DNA of 64,000 nucleotides from Wolbachia endosymbiont of Armadillidium arcangelii (GTDB taxonomy: Bacteria; Pseudomonadota; Alphaproteobacteria; Rickettsiales; Anaplasmataceae). Of the stretch, positions 8,893 to 19,516 are shown in pieces. The notes below the pieces were generated by a model. The model worked only from the letters and a program-made list of their open reading frames with translations. It searched no databases and had not been told where the DNA came from. The stretch spans positions 868,001-932,000 of the forward strand of contig NZ_CP157942.1 of assembly GCF_040207875.1 (NCBI RefSeq), given 5' to 3'. Numbering within the stretch: the first letter of the stretch is position 1; the number at the start of each line of letters is the position of its first letter. The position numbers and the translations under genes were made by a program.

Positions 8893-10876
8893 GTGTGTCC
8901 AGGAAAGGTGAATATGTTCAGTGGGAAAAAGCCCACCAGGATAAAAGTCGGAGTCCTGTAACTGGGGTAGCAGTATTACGGGAAACCAAGATACTGAAGC
9001 CTACCGACAACATTATAGTAAGAATAATGGTGAATCATCAGGCTGTAACGAGAGTAAACACATAAGTGACCTCGAAAAGTACAGAACCGAAGGCTGAACC
9101 TACCATGGCTTGGTGAAGGCAACATGGGCAGTTGAAACCCGAATGATACAACTGAACCACTTTGGCGGGGTGATAGTGACAGCATGATGATAAGGACATA
9201 TGAGCAACTGGAGAAGCCCTCCTCGTCCCAAGGAGAAATACCTTGGAGTGGTAGGTTCTATAACTAGATAAACTAGGAAAAGAAACCGAAGATGAGAGGG
9301 TGGCGGATGGGTGCGTAGTAGCGAAGAAGTGAGGTAACTCTCACGGAGCAAAGGCACCCTACTAGTAGGAATCTTTTGACAAAAGGAAGGTAAAGGTAAA
9401 AATGATAAAAATACCAATAAAATTACAAGACCTGAGAAGAAAGATATATACCAAAGCAAAGGCAGAACCGGAATGGCGATTCTGGGGAATCTATGTTCAT
9501 GTCTGCAAAATGGAGACACTGGAGGAAGCCTACAAGCTAACGAAGAAGAGTAATGGAGCACCAGGAATTGATGGAGTGACATTCGAATCAATAGAAGCAA
9601 CAGACTTAAGAGGGTACCTCCAACAAATAAGACACGAGCTAATAACCAAAACCTATAGCCCAAATAGGAACCGGAGGAAGGAAATACCAAAATCTGAAGA
9701 AAAACTCAGAATGTTGAACATACCCTGCATCCGGGATAGAGTAGTGCAAACAGCACTAAAGCTAATAATTGAACCAATATTCGAATCTGACTTTCAGGAC
9801 GGATCATATGGATATAGACCAAAAAGAAAAGCGTGTGAAGCAATAAGCAGAGTAGCAAAAACAGCAATCGAAGGCAACACAAAATGTATTGACCTAGATC
9901 TGAAATCCTACTTTGATAACGTGCGACATCATATTCTTATGGAGAAAATTGCAAAAAGAATAAACGATAAAGAAGTCATGCGCTTAATTAAGCTAATCCT
10001 CAAGATAGGAGGAAAACGAGGAATAGCACAGGGATCACCAATTTCGCCATTACTGAGTAATATATACCTAAATGAGGTAGACAAAATGCTAGAGAAAGCA
10101 AAAGAGGTGACTAAAGAGGGAAAATATCAACATATAGAATACGCCAGATGGGCTGATGATTTAGTGATACTGATAAGTGGACACCCAAAATGGAAATGGC
10201 TAGAAAAATCAGTTTACAAAAGGGTACAAGAAGAATTAGCAAAACTAAAAGTAGAAGTAAATGAAGAAAAGACAAAAGTAATCAATCTAAAAGAAGGAAG
10301 AATATTCAGCTACTTAGGATTTGATTTTCGAAGGAAAATTACAAGACAAGGAAAGTGGAGCATACAAACAACACCACAGATGAAAGCACGGACAAACCTA
10401 ATACGCAAGTTGAAGGAAATATTTCGCTGCTATAAGTCGCAACCAATAGGAAGAGTGATTCATATCATTAATCCAATATTGAGAGGGTGGGTAAACTACT
10501 TTAGGATTGGACACTCAAGTCGAACCTTCAGGTACGTGAAACAGTGGGTAATGAAGAAAGTAAGACGCAACTTAATGCGAGCCAGAAAAGCAAAAGGATT
10601 TGGCTGGAAGAAGTGGAGTAACGAATGGATATACCGAACGCTAGGTTTATATGAAGACTACAGAATAAGGTATTACGTTCCGAAAGCATTACCAGCACAA
10701 TATGCTATAAACTTTGGTAAAGAAACTACTAGGAAAGCGTAGTGCGGAAAACTGCATGCTGCGTTTGATGAGGCGGGAGCTGGAAACGTAAATATGGGAA
10801 TTTGGATTGAGGCCCATGATGAAAAATAATGGATCAGCCACCAAACCCTAAAGAGGCGCGCCAGTTCCCGACCCTA
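8893..10876 (+). mobile_element. Group II intron, apparently complete
   Basis: The 5' end GTGTG (8893) matches the group II consensus GUGYG, followed by about 500 bases of structured RNA and the reverse transcriptase gene. Domain V is seen at 10735-10766: an AGC triad, a GGAAAA loop region and a closing GCGTTT strand, overlapping the stop codon of the reverse transcriptase. Domain VI is supported by CGGGAGCTGG (10774) pairing with CCAGTTCCCG (10861). The proposed 3' end is the AC at 10876, just beside the truncated truB. Boundaries are inferred from these motifs only. Excision would join truB sequence to the base before the patatin start codon. Confidence 0.75.
9402..10742 (+). CDS. ltrA: Group II intron-encoded reverse transcriptase/maturase
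   Basis: The 446-residue LtrA-type protein has the RT fingers-palm blocks: GAPGIDGVT (~50), the RDRVVQTALK region, DGSYGYRPKR (~135), QGSPISPLLSNI (~210) and the catalytic WADD (~250, in place of the usual YADD). A maturase domain follows with the motif PILRGWVNYFRIG (~350). No C-terminal HNH endonuclease is present, so mobility would rely on reverse splicing into single-stranded or replicating DNA. The reading frame is intact, which makes this the only plausibly active intron in the window. The protein would splice its own intron RNA. Confidence 0.93.
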   Translation: MIKIPIKLQDLRRKIYTKAKAEPEWRFWGIYVHVCKMETLEEAYKLTKKSNGAPGIDGVTFESIEATDLRGYLQQIRHELITKTYSPNRNRRKEIPKSEEKLRMLNIPCIRDRVVQTALKLIIEPIFESDFQDGSYGYRPKRKACEAISRVAKTAIEGNTKCIDLDLKSYFDNVRHHILMEKIAKRINDKEVMRLIKLILKIGGKRGIAQGSPISPLLSNIYLNEVDKMLEKAKEVTKEGKYQHIEYARWADDLVILISGHPKWKWLEKSVYKRVQEELAKLKVEVNEEKTKVINLKEGRIFSYLGFDFRRKITRQGKWSIQTTPQMKARTNLIRKLKEIFRCYKSQPIGRVIHIINPILRGWVNYFRIGHSSRTFRYVKQWVMKKVRRNLMRARKAKGFGWKKWSNEWIYRTLGLYEDYRIRYYVPKALPAQYAINFGKETTRKA

Positions 10877-10878
10877 CG

Positions 10879-11319
10879 TTAGGTATTTATTGATTTTATT
10901 AACTTGTTCGCTTTTTGTCCATTTCTTGCCAACTTATATGCTCTTGCTCCCTTGATTTTCACTGCTGAAAATTGAGGAGGAGTTTGTGTTATCTCACCAA
11001 CAAAATCCTTAATCGCACAATTTATTTGATTATACTGAGGTTTTATAGTGCTGGTTCTAATAATATCACCATCTAAATCGTCCGTAGTTGTTTGCCTTCC
11101 CCATTTGATTGTGAAATTGTATGCCTTTAAGTCGCAGGATAAATACGGTATAGTTTTTGTTGCTTCATCAAGAGCAATCGGTAACACACCTGAGGCCAAA
11201 GGATCAAGTGTTCCCAGATGACCAGCTTTTTTTATTCCAAAAATCCTTTTAACTTGGGTTACAGCTTGCGCAGAACTAATTCCTATTGGTTTGTCAAGAT
11301 TCAGCCAGCCATTTACCAT
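10879..11319 (-). pseudogene. truB: tRNA pseudouridine synthase TruB, N-terminal half only
   Basis: The start at 11319 and the first 135 residues match TruB (tRNA U55 pseudouridine synthase), with the catalytic motif GHLGTLDPLASGVL (Asp39) and the KIKGARAYKLAR block. The protein then ends after 146 residues, about half of the usual ~300, where the intron and patatin sequence begin. The C-terminal half and PUA domain are missing from the window. This is the only clear housekeeping gene here, so the break probably marks where phage-derived DNA meets the Wolbachia chromosome. Confidence 0.85.
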
Positions 11320-11386
11320 ATATCAATCTTACATAATTAGTAACAATTTAGAAAGTAGATAAAATACTAAGTTGTTAATAAAATGC

Positions 11387-11415
11387 TTGACTAGCGTGCA
11401 TTATTGATATATGAT
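11387..11415 (+). promoter_or_regulatory. Sigma70-type promoter
   Basis: TTGACT (11387-11392) and TATGAT (11410-11415) are separated by exactly 17 bp, close to consensus, and lie 36 bp upstream of the start codon at 11452. An AAGGAGG ribosome binding site follows. Confidence 0.7.
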
Positions 11416-11451
11416 TAATTTTTTATTAACCTTAATAAGGAGGAAGTGATT

Positions 11452-11931
11452 ATGACTACAAGTATATGGAAACTAAAAAACATAGCACCTATAACAAAAA
11501 TGGGTATTGAAGGTACAGTTGCACTTGCATCTTTAGCGGGAGCAATAACAGCAATATTAATTGCTACTAAAGTAATTGCTGGCCCTGCATCTTTAGCACT
11601 TGTTGCTGATCCTGCTGGAATTGTAGCTCTATTTACTGTGGCTGCATATTTTGCCTTAGTAGCTTATGCTTCATATCAGCAAATGCATAAGAATGAAGAA
11701 ATAAGTGAAGCTAAAGCAGGCGCTAAAACAGAAGTTGAAGAAAAAATTAAAGATTTAGCTACTAAAGATGAGTTGAATAGCAAAGCTGACAAGTCTGACA
11801 TTGAAACTCAATTGAATAGCAAACTGAATTCAAATGATCTTGAAGGCAAAGTTAGAGAACTTTTACCTGCTCTCTTAGTAAATCCTGATGTTGCTAATGT
11901 GAATGCTGAAAACGCATTGGCAGACATTTAA
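11452..11931 (+). CDS. Small membrane protein with coiled tail, unknown function
   Basis: The ATG at 11452 is preferred over the GTG at 11446 because of its spacing from AAGGAGG. The 159-residue protein has two hydrophobic segments (~17-40 and ~45-70, rich in Ala and Leu) and then a polar, Lys/Glu/Asn-rich helical tail with repeated LNSK units (~100-128). It ends in DVANVNAENALADI; a VN[AT]EN motif near the C-terminus also occurs in the ankyrin proteins ending at 27946 and 34622. It has its own promoter and a strong terminator, so it is a single-gene unit that is probably well expressed. Confidence 0.75.
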   Translation: MTTSIWKLKNIAPITKMGIEGTVALASLAGAITAILIATKVIAGPASLALVADPAGIVALFTVAAYFALVAYASYQQMHKNEEISEAKAGAKTEVEEKIKDLATKDELNSKADKSDIETQLNSKLNSNDLEGKVRELLPALLVNPDVANVNAENALADI

Positions 11932-11951
11932 TAAATAAATTAGTATGACTG

Positions 11952-11977
11952 GAGGTAGGTTTTCTACCTCTTTTTTT
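11952..11977 (+). terminator. Rho-independent terminator
   Basis: A perfect 7-bp stem, GAGGTAG and CTACCTC, with a 5-base loop, is followed directly by seven T's. It lies 20 bp after the stop codon of the small membrane protein gene. Confidence 0.9.
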
Positions 11978-12014
11978 CTCCTTTCATTTGAATATGTAAA
12001 GGTTAAGGCAATCT

Positions 12015-13589
12015 CACTGCCATTAAGTTAAGGGAAAGAGAAGTTAAGATTGGACAAAAAATTTGAAGCGATTGATAATTATGGTAAATACTAGGGTGAA
12101 TTTTTAAGAAAAGGGAGTCTGAAAAGTGCAAGTTATTTAAAAAAGTAATAATTGCAGGTTATTTTGCAAAGAATGTACTAATGCAATGATACTGAAAAGA
12201 TATCTTGAATTTAAAACACATGTTTTCTAGCTCTTTTCTGGTAGTTGAGTGAACGAATATCAGATATCTTATGACGATCAACTCTTCTCCCTTTTCTTAC
12301 CACTAAAGTGTTCATCAAAAATAACTGTGATAGTCGATCCATAATGCAGTCTATGTCTGACTCTGTAGAAAAAATATCAAAGGCTAAGTTTTTAATCGCA
12401 TTAAATGAGACAGATTTATTGATGCTTTTTTTTAGTTTACTATTCTGTGCGCTCAATGTCTCTTCATCATCTTCTATCATGATACTTTCTAGATTACTGA
12501 TGAAGATAGTTGACCAAAAATCCTGCTTGATAGTTTCAATACTTTTTCCTGTGAAATTCTCTAAATTTAATCTTCCCTTCAGCCTAGAAAAAAATGTTTC
12601 TACTCCCCAGCGCAAGTAATATAATCTCTCAAACTCTTCGACTGTAAAACTTTGCTCATCTAACAGAGATGTTACTAACACTTCAACTTCTCCAGAAGAA
12701 AGTATTATTTTGACTAACCTGAATTTCATCTCATCAGGTAATCCTAGCTTTCGTAGCTGTCTTGCTACTTTAATAGGTGCGGTAGACACTACCACCATAC
12801 TAGATGGGCTTTCCGGCTTAAACATAGCGTTTATTTCATTGAAAGACGAACTTGGACAGCGAATTATATAATTGATTTTCCTTCCTGTAAGCTCAGCAAG
12901 AAATCGATAAGATACGTATCCTCTATCACAGATTAACAAATCGTCTGATTTTATGGATTCAAGCATACCGATCGCTAAATCAACCTCATAGCTGTCACCT
13001 CTACTTAGCACAGATTTTATTGCAATATTATTTAGCACATCGTAGCAAACTTCAAAGGTTGCACTTGTATAGTCTTCAAATCTCTGGATTCCATTCCATA
13101 CTGCTCTTGAGCCAAACTCGCCTATTATTTTGTCGCTCTTTGGCAGAATCAGTATTGAAGCATCAAATGCAAGTACTCTGAAGCCATGGTGGGTTTTAAA
13201 TTCCTGATCTTGGTAGTATAGGGAAACTATATCATCATTTAACTCTGAAAACGCAGTATGCTTTAGCTTCTTTCTTGCTTGAGTAAATGCACTTGCCGTA
13301 ATTGTGTAATCTTTTCTTGTATGCAGAACAAACTCATTAAGCATTACTTGTAATGACTTTACACTCTTTCTAAAAATCAGGAGAAATACATTAATGAAGG
13401 GCAGCTTTCTTTTTCGTGAGAAGTCTTTTGAGGATGCTCTGTGTGCGTTTATAAAGTTTAAACTCATCAATTTATTTTTTATAAACATGATTATTCTTTT
13501 TTTTACTCATGTCATTACTTCTTTTAATTTGTGGATCTTACCTGATTTTACAATACAGTCCATCACTTTCCCTTAACTTAATGGCAGTG
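12015..13589. mobile_element. IS4-family insertion sequence with perfect 24-bp terminal inverted repeats
   Basis: The ends, starting CACTGCCATTAAGTTAAG at 12015-12038 and 13566-13589, are exact inverted copies over 24 bp and enclose one transposase gene. No target-site duplication is visible when the 10-12 bp outside each end are compared, so a deletion or rearrangement probably followed insertion. The right end cuts the ankyrin gene that begins beyond it. Bases 12039-12210, between the left end and the transposase stop, hold nothing recognisable. Confidence 0.92.
12211..13488 (-). CDS. IS4-family DDE transposase
   Basis: The 425-residue protein is intact. The DDE triad is visible as Asp in AFDASIL, Asp in LLICDRGYVS and Glu in YYLRWGVETFFSRLK. 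The last segment fits the Y-(2)-R-(3)-E-(6)-K signature that defines the IS4 family. The enzyme would cut and move the element through its 24-bp ends. With intact ends and an intact gene this copy may be active. Confidence 0.93.
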   Translation of the reverse strand: MFIKNKLMSLNFINAHRASSKDFSRKRKLPFINVFLLIFRKSVKSLQVMLNEFVLHTRKDYTITASAFTQARKKLKHTAFSELNDDIVSLYYQDQEFKTHHGFRVLAFDASILILPKSDKIIGEFGSRAVWNGIQRFEDYTSATFEVCYDVLNNIAIKSVLSRGDSYEVDLAIGMLESIKSDDLLICDRGYVSYRFLAELTGRKINYIIRCPSSSFNEINAMFKPESPSSMVVVSTAPIKVARQLRKLGLPDEMKFRLVKIILSSGEVEVLVTSLLDEQSFTVEEFERLYYLRWGVETFFSRLKGRLNLENFTGKSIETIKQDFWSTIFISNLESIMIEDDEETLSAQNSKLKKSINKSVSFNAIKNLAFDIFSTESDIDCIMDRLSQLFLMNTLVVRKGRRVDRHKISDIRSLNYQKRARKHVF

Positions 13590-15214
13590 CTCTTGGTACA
13601 GCTTTAAGTTATGCATGCAGATTGAATGAGGTACGTGTTGCAGAATTAATACTTAGGTATGTTGATAAAATTGATAATGAAGATGGACATACTCCTTTAC
13701 ATTGGGCCGCTAAAAATAATCATTTTAATATAGTAGAAACTCTATTGAATAGGGGAGCAAATATTAATGTAGTAGATGAATTGAAAAGAACTCCTTTACA
13801 TCTTGCTGCTATGGAGGGTCACAAAGATGTAGTAAAAATTCTGTTAAATCAAGGAGCAGGTGTTAATGCAGTAGATAGATTTAAAAAGACTCCTTTAATT
13901 TTGGCTGCTTACAAGGGCTGTACAGAGGTAGCAAAGGTTCTAATAGAAGCAGGAGCTGATGTTAGTATTCAAGACAATCAAGGTAATACTTTCATAAAGA
14001 AAACTCTAGTAGAGTTAGAAAAACTTTATCGTAAAGTTTTTCTTCATTATGGACAAACTTGTAGTTTTATGTACGCAGATTATTTTGATGCAACGCCTGT
14101 TATCTCAGCCGAAATTAGGGGGAAAATTGAGTGGTGTCGTTTGTTATTAAAGCAAGAGGCTAATATTGATAGTTATGAATTTAGCAGTATTTATAAGTGT
14201 ATTATAAGTATTCTTGAAGATAAAAATTCTGATAGAAAACTAATTGGTATAGGTGAGTTAATTGACTTATTACAAGAACACTATTATGAACTAAGTGATA
14301 GAAATAAAAGTATTCTTAAAGATAATTGTCCTGACGATTTTGAGATTTATGGAAAAATGGAGCAGATGCTATCTTGTGAATTTCCCACAATATACAGGGT
14401 TATTTTATTGTGTAATGAGCGTCCAGAAAATGTTTTAAATCTATTAAAAAATCGCGATAACAGAGACCGACTAAAGGAGGAGCTTAAAGCTTATCGAAAA
14501 AATTGTTCGTATGCACCGTTTCCTACATATGATTGGCTTAAAAATTATCTCCCTTTTAGAATAGAATGTAAAGAAAGAGAGATAAAACGTGAAATAGGAC
14601 GTAAAGAAAGAGAGATAGAAGAAAATATTACGCGCGGTAAGTTTGCTGTTGTATCTTCTCAAAAAGAAGGAGAAGAAAGGAAAGATGAAGTTGTCTTCCG
14701 TGCTGATAATATGCTGTATAGTATTTTAACAAATATGGATAGTAATAATAATTCTTCAGGAAAAATAGAACATATAGTATATAGACAAGCTGATATATTC
14801 AAAAAAGAGTTAGAAAAATTTGACAAAAAGGACTTACAAAATATAGCAGTTGCATCTTTGATCCGTCAAAACATACCAGATGCAGAAAATAAGGATTTAC
14901 AAAATATAGCAATTGCATCTTTGATCCGTCAAGACATACTAGATGCAGAAAATAATGCTAACGGTATGATCCTCTGGAGTGAACACAAAGGAAAGATTGT
15001 CCTAAGTGTTGTTGGGCTATGTATAGCTGGTGCTATTGCAGCCTGTGTGTTGGCGTATCCTGTAGCTGCACTAGCTTTAACAGTTTTAGCAGCAGCTATA
15101 TTAATGGTCGCTGGTATTGTCAAAGCTTGTGAGAAATCAGAAGATCCAGGGACGAAAAAGTCAAATGTATCTGTTTCTATAGGCAGTGGAGAAGCAGCTC
15201 GTTCATTTTTTTGA
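13590..15214 (+). CDS. Ankyrin-repeat membrane protein, 5' end removed by the IS4 element
   Basis: The frame is open from the IS end and reads GSALGTALSYACRLNEV, an ankyrin-type helix pair, before the TTG at 13622, so the true N-terminus is lost. Three full repeats follow (TPLHWAAKNN, TPLHLAAMEG, TPLILAAYKG; roughly 13680-13990). A helical, charged middle comes next, then two tandem 22-residue units (KDLQNIA...LIRQ, 14829-14945) and a hydrophobic C-terminal segment of about 45 residues (IVLSVVGLCIAGAIAACVL and on) that should span the membrane once or twice. No start codon with a ribosome site is apparent, so expression would need initiation at TTG or from the IS. Confidence 0.8.
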
Positions 15215-15437
15215 GCTTTGTAGTATTATACAGCGCAAAACTTAAACAAGTCAACCCAATTCCGCCAACTACTGCTATGATATGCATTTTCAGGACATAG
15301 GATACAACGCTGCTTACTAATAACACTGTGCCAGCAACACCAGCCAGGATTGCTTGTCTTTGCCGTGTTAATGATTTTTCATCTGCAGCATCAAAACATG
15401 GTTCAGCGGGAGAGGGGCTTTCAGGAACATTAGGCTC
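15177..15437 (-). pseudogene. Remnant of a membrane-anchored C-terminus, antisense to the ankyrin gene end
   Basis: On the minus strand a frame of about 85 codons reads EPNVPESPSPAEPCFDAADEK and then two hydrophobic stretches (QAILAGVAGTVLLVSSVVS and MHIIAVVGGIGLTCLSFAL). This resembles the membrane tails of Wolbachia ankyrin proteins. It has no start and stops antisense to the preceding gene. The proline-serine part is shared with the copy downstream of the second recombinase (near 36770). Confidence 0.5.
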
Positions 15438-15511
15438 TTACGCAATAATTTTGAAGCTCTGGGGTCGTTTCACATGCAAGTTAAGATTATCACTATTTTT
15501 ATTATATAATT
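15402..15511 (+). repeat. Direct repeat, copy 1, downstream of recombinase copy 1
   Basis: About 110 bp starting TTCAGCGG, containing CATTAGGCTCTTACGCAATA and ending TATATAATT, recur at 36753-36863 with only a few mismatches. Both copies lie just beyond the 3' end of a phage recombinase gene, the usual place of a large serine integrase attachment site. Confidence 0.85.
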
Positions 15512-15523
15512 AAGTATTTAGCA

Positions 15524-17040
15524 CTAATTTCTCTCAATTTCTGGCACATCGATCTCCTGTTGCTTTTGTAAATTAAGATGCTAAGCCGAAAACCTTTTCA
15601 TCTGCTCACTCCATAACATCGGTATTTTTCTCAAATCAACTAACTTCAAACCTCTTGGTTGTTTTCCACTCACTATGTCTTCTTTAATCTCTGGTGCTAA
15701 ATAATTCAGCCTTAAAATTTGTTGTATTCGTCTTGTACCTATATTAATTTTTGCACTCAACTCTCCTATGCTTCCATATTTTCCTTCCTCTAATTGACGT
15801 TTCCACAAATGAGCTCTTACCACTGCTTTCAGTAGCGCATTATTTGTTTTCCCTTCTGGTTCGATTACTGTGCATTTGTTCCTTTCTTTTTTAACCACAT
15901 TGGTATAAATGTCTTTTCTGACTCAGAATGCACTTCTATTCCATCTTCTTCTATCAATACTGTTCTTATTAGCTTTTTCATTACTTCTTTCTGCTTTCCA
16001 AAACTTAAATTTTTCCATTCTTCTGCTTTTTCTCCCCATTTTTCATATAAATCTTCTACTCTCTTCATCACTTCTTTTTCCACTTCTCCTGCTACTACTG
16101 TTCGATTTACTGATTCACAATTTTTTCCCCTTAAATGATTGTTGCATACGTAATATCGATATCTCTTATTCTCTTTTTTTGCATACGTCAGCGTCATATT
16201 TACATCACAGCTCTTACATTTAATTATTCCCCTAAGCAGTGCTTCCTCGTATTTCGCCTTTCTATATGGTTGATTCTTTATCAATTCCTGTGCTTTCTGC
16301 CATTTTTCTTCTTCTATTATCGCTTCATGCTTTCCCTCATACTCTTTTTCATAATGCCTGATTTTTCCCACATATATTGGATTTGTTATTATTCTTCTCA
16401 CCGTTGCCTTTTTAAAGATATCAGACCTTGTTCGATATCCTTCTCTGTTTAACTCCCTTGCCAATTCTGCCATTGATTTTAGCTCCAAATATCTTTCAAA
16501 TATATGCTTCACTGTTTTTGCTTCTTTCTCATTTATTACTAACTCTTTATCTTTTACATCATACCCAAATGGCAAAATTCCTCCCATCCATAATCCTTGC
16601 TCTTTTGATGTTGCTATTTTATTTTTTACCCTTTCTACGATCATCTCTCTTTCTAGTTGTGCTGCTCCTGATAACACTGTTTGTACGAACTTTCCCATTG
16701 GCGTATTATTTGTCAAATATCTGCGTTACTGCTACAAAATTTACTCGGTGCCTTCTAAAAAATGATGTTACATCTATACTGTCTTTTGTTTCCCTTGATA
16801 ACCTGTCTAATGTATATACTACTACACAATCTACTTCTCCTGCCTTTACATCTTCAAATAATTCCTTTATTGCTGGTCTTTCTAAATTTTTCCCTGAAAA
16901 TCCGCCATCATCGTACCTTTTCGCCAATATTACCCAGCCTTCTCTGCTCTTTATGTACTTTTCACATGCTACTCGCTGCGCGTCCAAGCTATTAAACTTT
17001 TGTTCTAGTCCATCTTCATTTGATTTTCCTCTTTTAGCAT
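15524..17040 (-). pseudogene. Phage large serine recombinase, decayed copy
   Basis: This is a close copy of the intact recombinase at 36901-38424 with at least four lesions. A 22-bp deletion right after ATGCTAAAAGAG (17040 downward) removes the first beta strand before the catalytic Ser. One extra A after the codons for IFD (~16710) shifts frame. A further indel lies near 15890. The C-terminal codons are changed near 15590. The resolvase core (DRLSRETKDS), recombinase domain, zinc ribbon (CKSCDVN and CNNHLRGKNC) and C-terminal helix-turn-helix are all still readable in pieces. A group II intron remnant sits directly upstream, where the intact copy has DUF2924. Confidence 0.92.
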
Positions 17041-17059
17041 TCTCTCTCCTCAATTTCCA

Positions 17060-17940
17060 CTTTTATCACGCATGTGAATATGAGGAAGAGGCCGTTCTAT
17101 GATTACTCATATTGGTTTCCTCTTCCTCTATTCCCAAACCCGGCGTGCACCTTTCGTTATACACCGGGCTTTCCAATGTTTTATGCGCGTAGTCGGGGTA
17201 GCGTAGCTTAACCAAATCATGACGACCTACTTTAATATCTGCCATCAGCATGATATTCAACCACCGATACCTTGATCTGTTCTCCATTTTCTGCCTGTAG
17301 CGTTTACAGAGAACTCTCCGGGATGTATCTGGGTTTTTCTTCTTTAACCATCTCCATAACCTGTTCCACACATAGTGATCCAGTGCTGAAAAAACACATT
17401 TAGCATTATGACAATGGCGATAAAAATTTCCCCAACCCCGTATTATTGGGTTAATCATGCTAATGATCTCTTCCATAGAGAGATGTATATATTTTCGTAG
17501 TGTTTTCTGTTTGATTTAGTACCGAAAGTCTTTAATTTTTTCTTTCGGTATTTCTACTCGAGACCAATATCCCCACCTCTTATCCCACCTAAGACGTATG
17601 CGGTGACTAAGGAATGTGAACCCTTCATCTAAGCGCGTTACTTTGGTCTTTTCTTCAGACAAGGATAATTTTAATTCCTCGAGAAGAACTTCCCTTAAAC
17701 GTGCCTTTTCACGCATAGCATCTTCTTGTGTACCGTTTACCAAGATAACAAAGTCATCTGCGTAGCGGATAGGAAGATAAACTGGACGTCCAGCTTTACG
17801 CTCTCGGTGGCGATATATTCGCAAAGCATCTACAGGGCGTTTATACGGAAGGCCATTTTTCTGTACTGGGTACTTCACATACTGACCATATGAGTCTTCA
17901 ATTCTTGATAGACTAATATTTGCCAGCAGAGGTGATAATA
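17060..17940 (-). pseudogene. Group II intron remnant A: 3' half of reverse transcriptase plus domains V-VI
   Basis: From 17940 down the minus strand reads GVLSPLLANISLSRIE, then YLPIRYADDFVILVNG (intact YADD), the thumb, and after an in-frame TAA at 17516-17518 the maturase motif INPIIRGWGNFYRHC. The RT therefore lacks everything upstream of the conserved GG-V-SP motif and has a nonsense codon. Domain V is evident at 17133-17172 (AGCCCGG, a CGAAAG loop, CCGGGTTT), overlapping the end of the reading frame. The 5' half is replaced by the recombinase element that begins at 17941. Confidence 0.88.
17133..17172 (-). ncRNA. Group II intron domain V (remnant A)
   Basis: Read on the minus strand, AAAGCCCGGTG and CGCCGGGTTT form the lower stem with the AGC catalytic triad, enclosing an upper stem around CGAAAG. 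This is the signature active-site hairpin of group II introns and identifies the neighbouring reading frame as intron-encoded. Confidence 0.8.
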
Positions 17941-19516
17941 CCCCGCCAACAATGTTGCAAATTTTTCTTTTCTTCTCGATTATTTCCAGGAGAGTTTGGT
18001 AGCTCTTTTACACGAAATACCACATTTACGTCCTCAAGGTTAATTTCAATTCTCTTGACTAACGTTCTAATAATATCACGTTTAGTTAGCCAGCCTGCGT
18101 TATCAAGGTTTGATGTAATATTGGAAGAAAAGTCTTCTAAATTGGTTATAACCAAAGTTAATTCCTGTTTTAATTTCTTTTGATCGAATATCCTTTTCTT
18201 CTCCTCTTCAATTGTTTTTAAACTTTGTTTCATTGCTTTAATTCGTGGTTCAAATTCTTCTTGATTATTGAGCATAACTATCAATAAGTCTAGCAATACC
18301 ACGTTTTAATTTATTTTCTTGTTTCTCTAGTAAATCGCTTTTTTGATCCCATGATGATTTTTTAAGCTCTGAAAGTCTACGCCTGTATTCTTCCAAAACC
18401 CTATTTGGATTTTTCAATAAATGCTTAACCTCTTCCCACACGGCTGTTTCTAATGCATCTGTACGAATGTGTTTATTATCACAAATTTTATTACCACCAA
18501 AACGGTAAGAATCTCTACCTATACAACGATAATAAGCATAATGATCAATTTTTTCTCCTCGCTTATTTCTTACAGGACTTCCGTAATATGCATAACGACA
18601 ACGCTTACATACTTGTAGTGAATGTTTTGCTCCTCTTTCTCTTGTCCTTGCTATTTTTCTATTTTCAGCTAATTGTTCTTGAGCTATATCAAATACATCT
18701 TCGTCCACTATATTTGGCACTTTAACATAAATCCAATTTGCTTTTTCAACAGAATAGGTAGAGTAATTATCTTTCGGTTGTTCACAAGAATGTTTCTGTG
18801 GTCTGATATGTTGTACCTACTTTTGTTTTACCAAAAGCCGCTTGTCCTTTGTAAGCAGGATTTTTTAACATACCCCAAATCACACTTCTATCCCAGCACT
18901 TTTTTCCTGTTCGTGTTATAATAGACATAGTGTTTAGCCGACGACACACTTCCCCAACTTTCTCTTCCTACCCACAAAAATACTTTCCTAACAATATTAG
19001 CTTCTTCTTCGTTTATTTCAAATAAAGCTTGTCCTCCTCCCATATATTTATCTATATAACGATAACCATAAGGAGCTCCTCCCATTACGCTTACACAACC
19101 TTTATTAGCTGCGTAAATCTTTCCGCGACGACTTCGTTCCATAATTTTCGCTCGTTCATATTCTGCTATCATACCTTGCATTTGTAACAGTAACTGAGAT
19201 TCTGGATTATTGTTAATCTCATAATTTAAGAAAACCGTTTCTGCTCCTGCTTTCTCAAATTCTTCAAATTTGATATGCATATTTCCTAGATAAGCGATCA
19301 GGTGAATGAATCTATCAATTTTACCTTCTGTTACTTTATCATGTAATTTTTCTAGATCAGGACGGACTAACACTGTAGCCATTGTCAATAAATTTATACT
19401 CACTTGTACCCATCCGTACTAATTTGCTTCTCTAAAGCTGCAACTTGACTTGCTATTGTATTTTCTTGTGCTTGTTTCCCTGAAGAAACTCTTGCATATA
19501 AACTCACTGTTACCAT
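17913..19516 (-). pseudogene. Large serine recombinase of the IR-bounded element, frameshifted
   Basis: A strong site (AAGGAGGATCAA) precedes the ATG at 19516, which reads MVTVSLYARVSSGKQAQEN with the catalytic Ser. Frame breaks follow near 19405, 19290, 18950, 18730 and 18270, but the rest is continuous across frames: the resolvase domain (EYERAKIMERSRRGKIYAAN), recombinase domain, zinc ribbon (CKRCRYAYYG ... KICDNKH), a long coiled coil and a C-terminal domain (RDIIRTLVKRIEINLEDVNVVFRV). It is a different subfamily from the phage integrase at 36901. The frame runs out through the element end into the neighbouring RT. The element could move only with an intact copy elsewhere. Confidence 0.88.

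Noticed and set aside
9100..9690. 196-codon minus-strand frame
   Set aside because: Lies over the structured 5' part of the group II intron and the start of its RT, with no motif.
15909..17102. Several plus-strand frames over the decayed recombinase
   Set aside because: Antisense shadows of a Lys/Glu-rich gene; the hydrophobic, Leu-rich composition is an artefact of strand.
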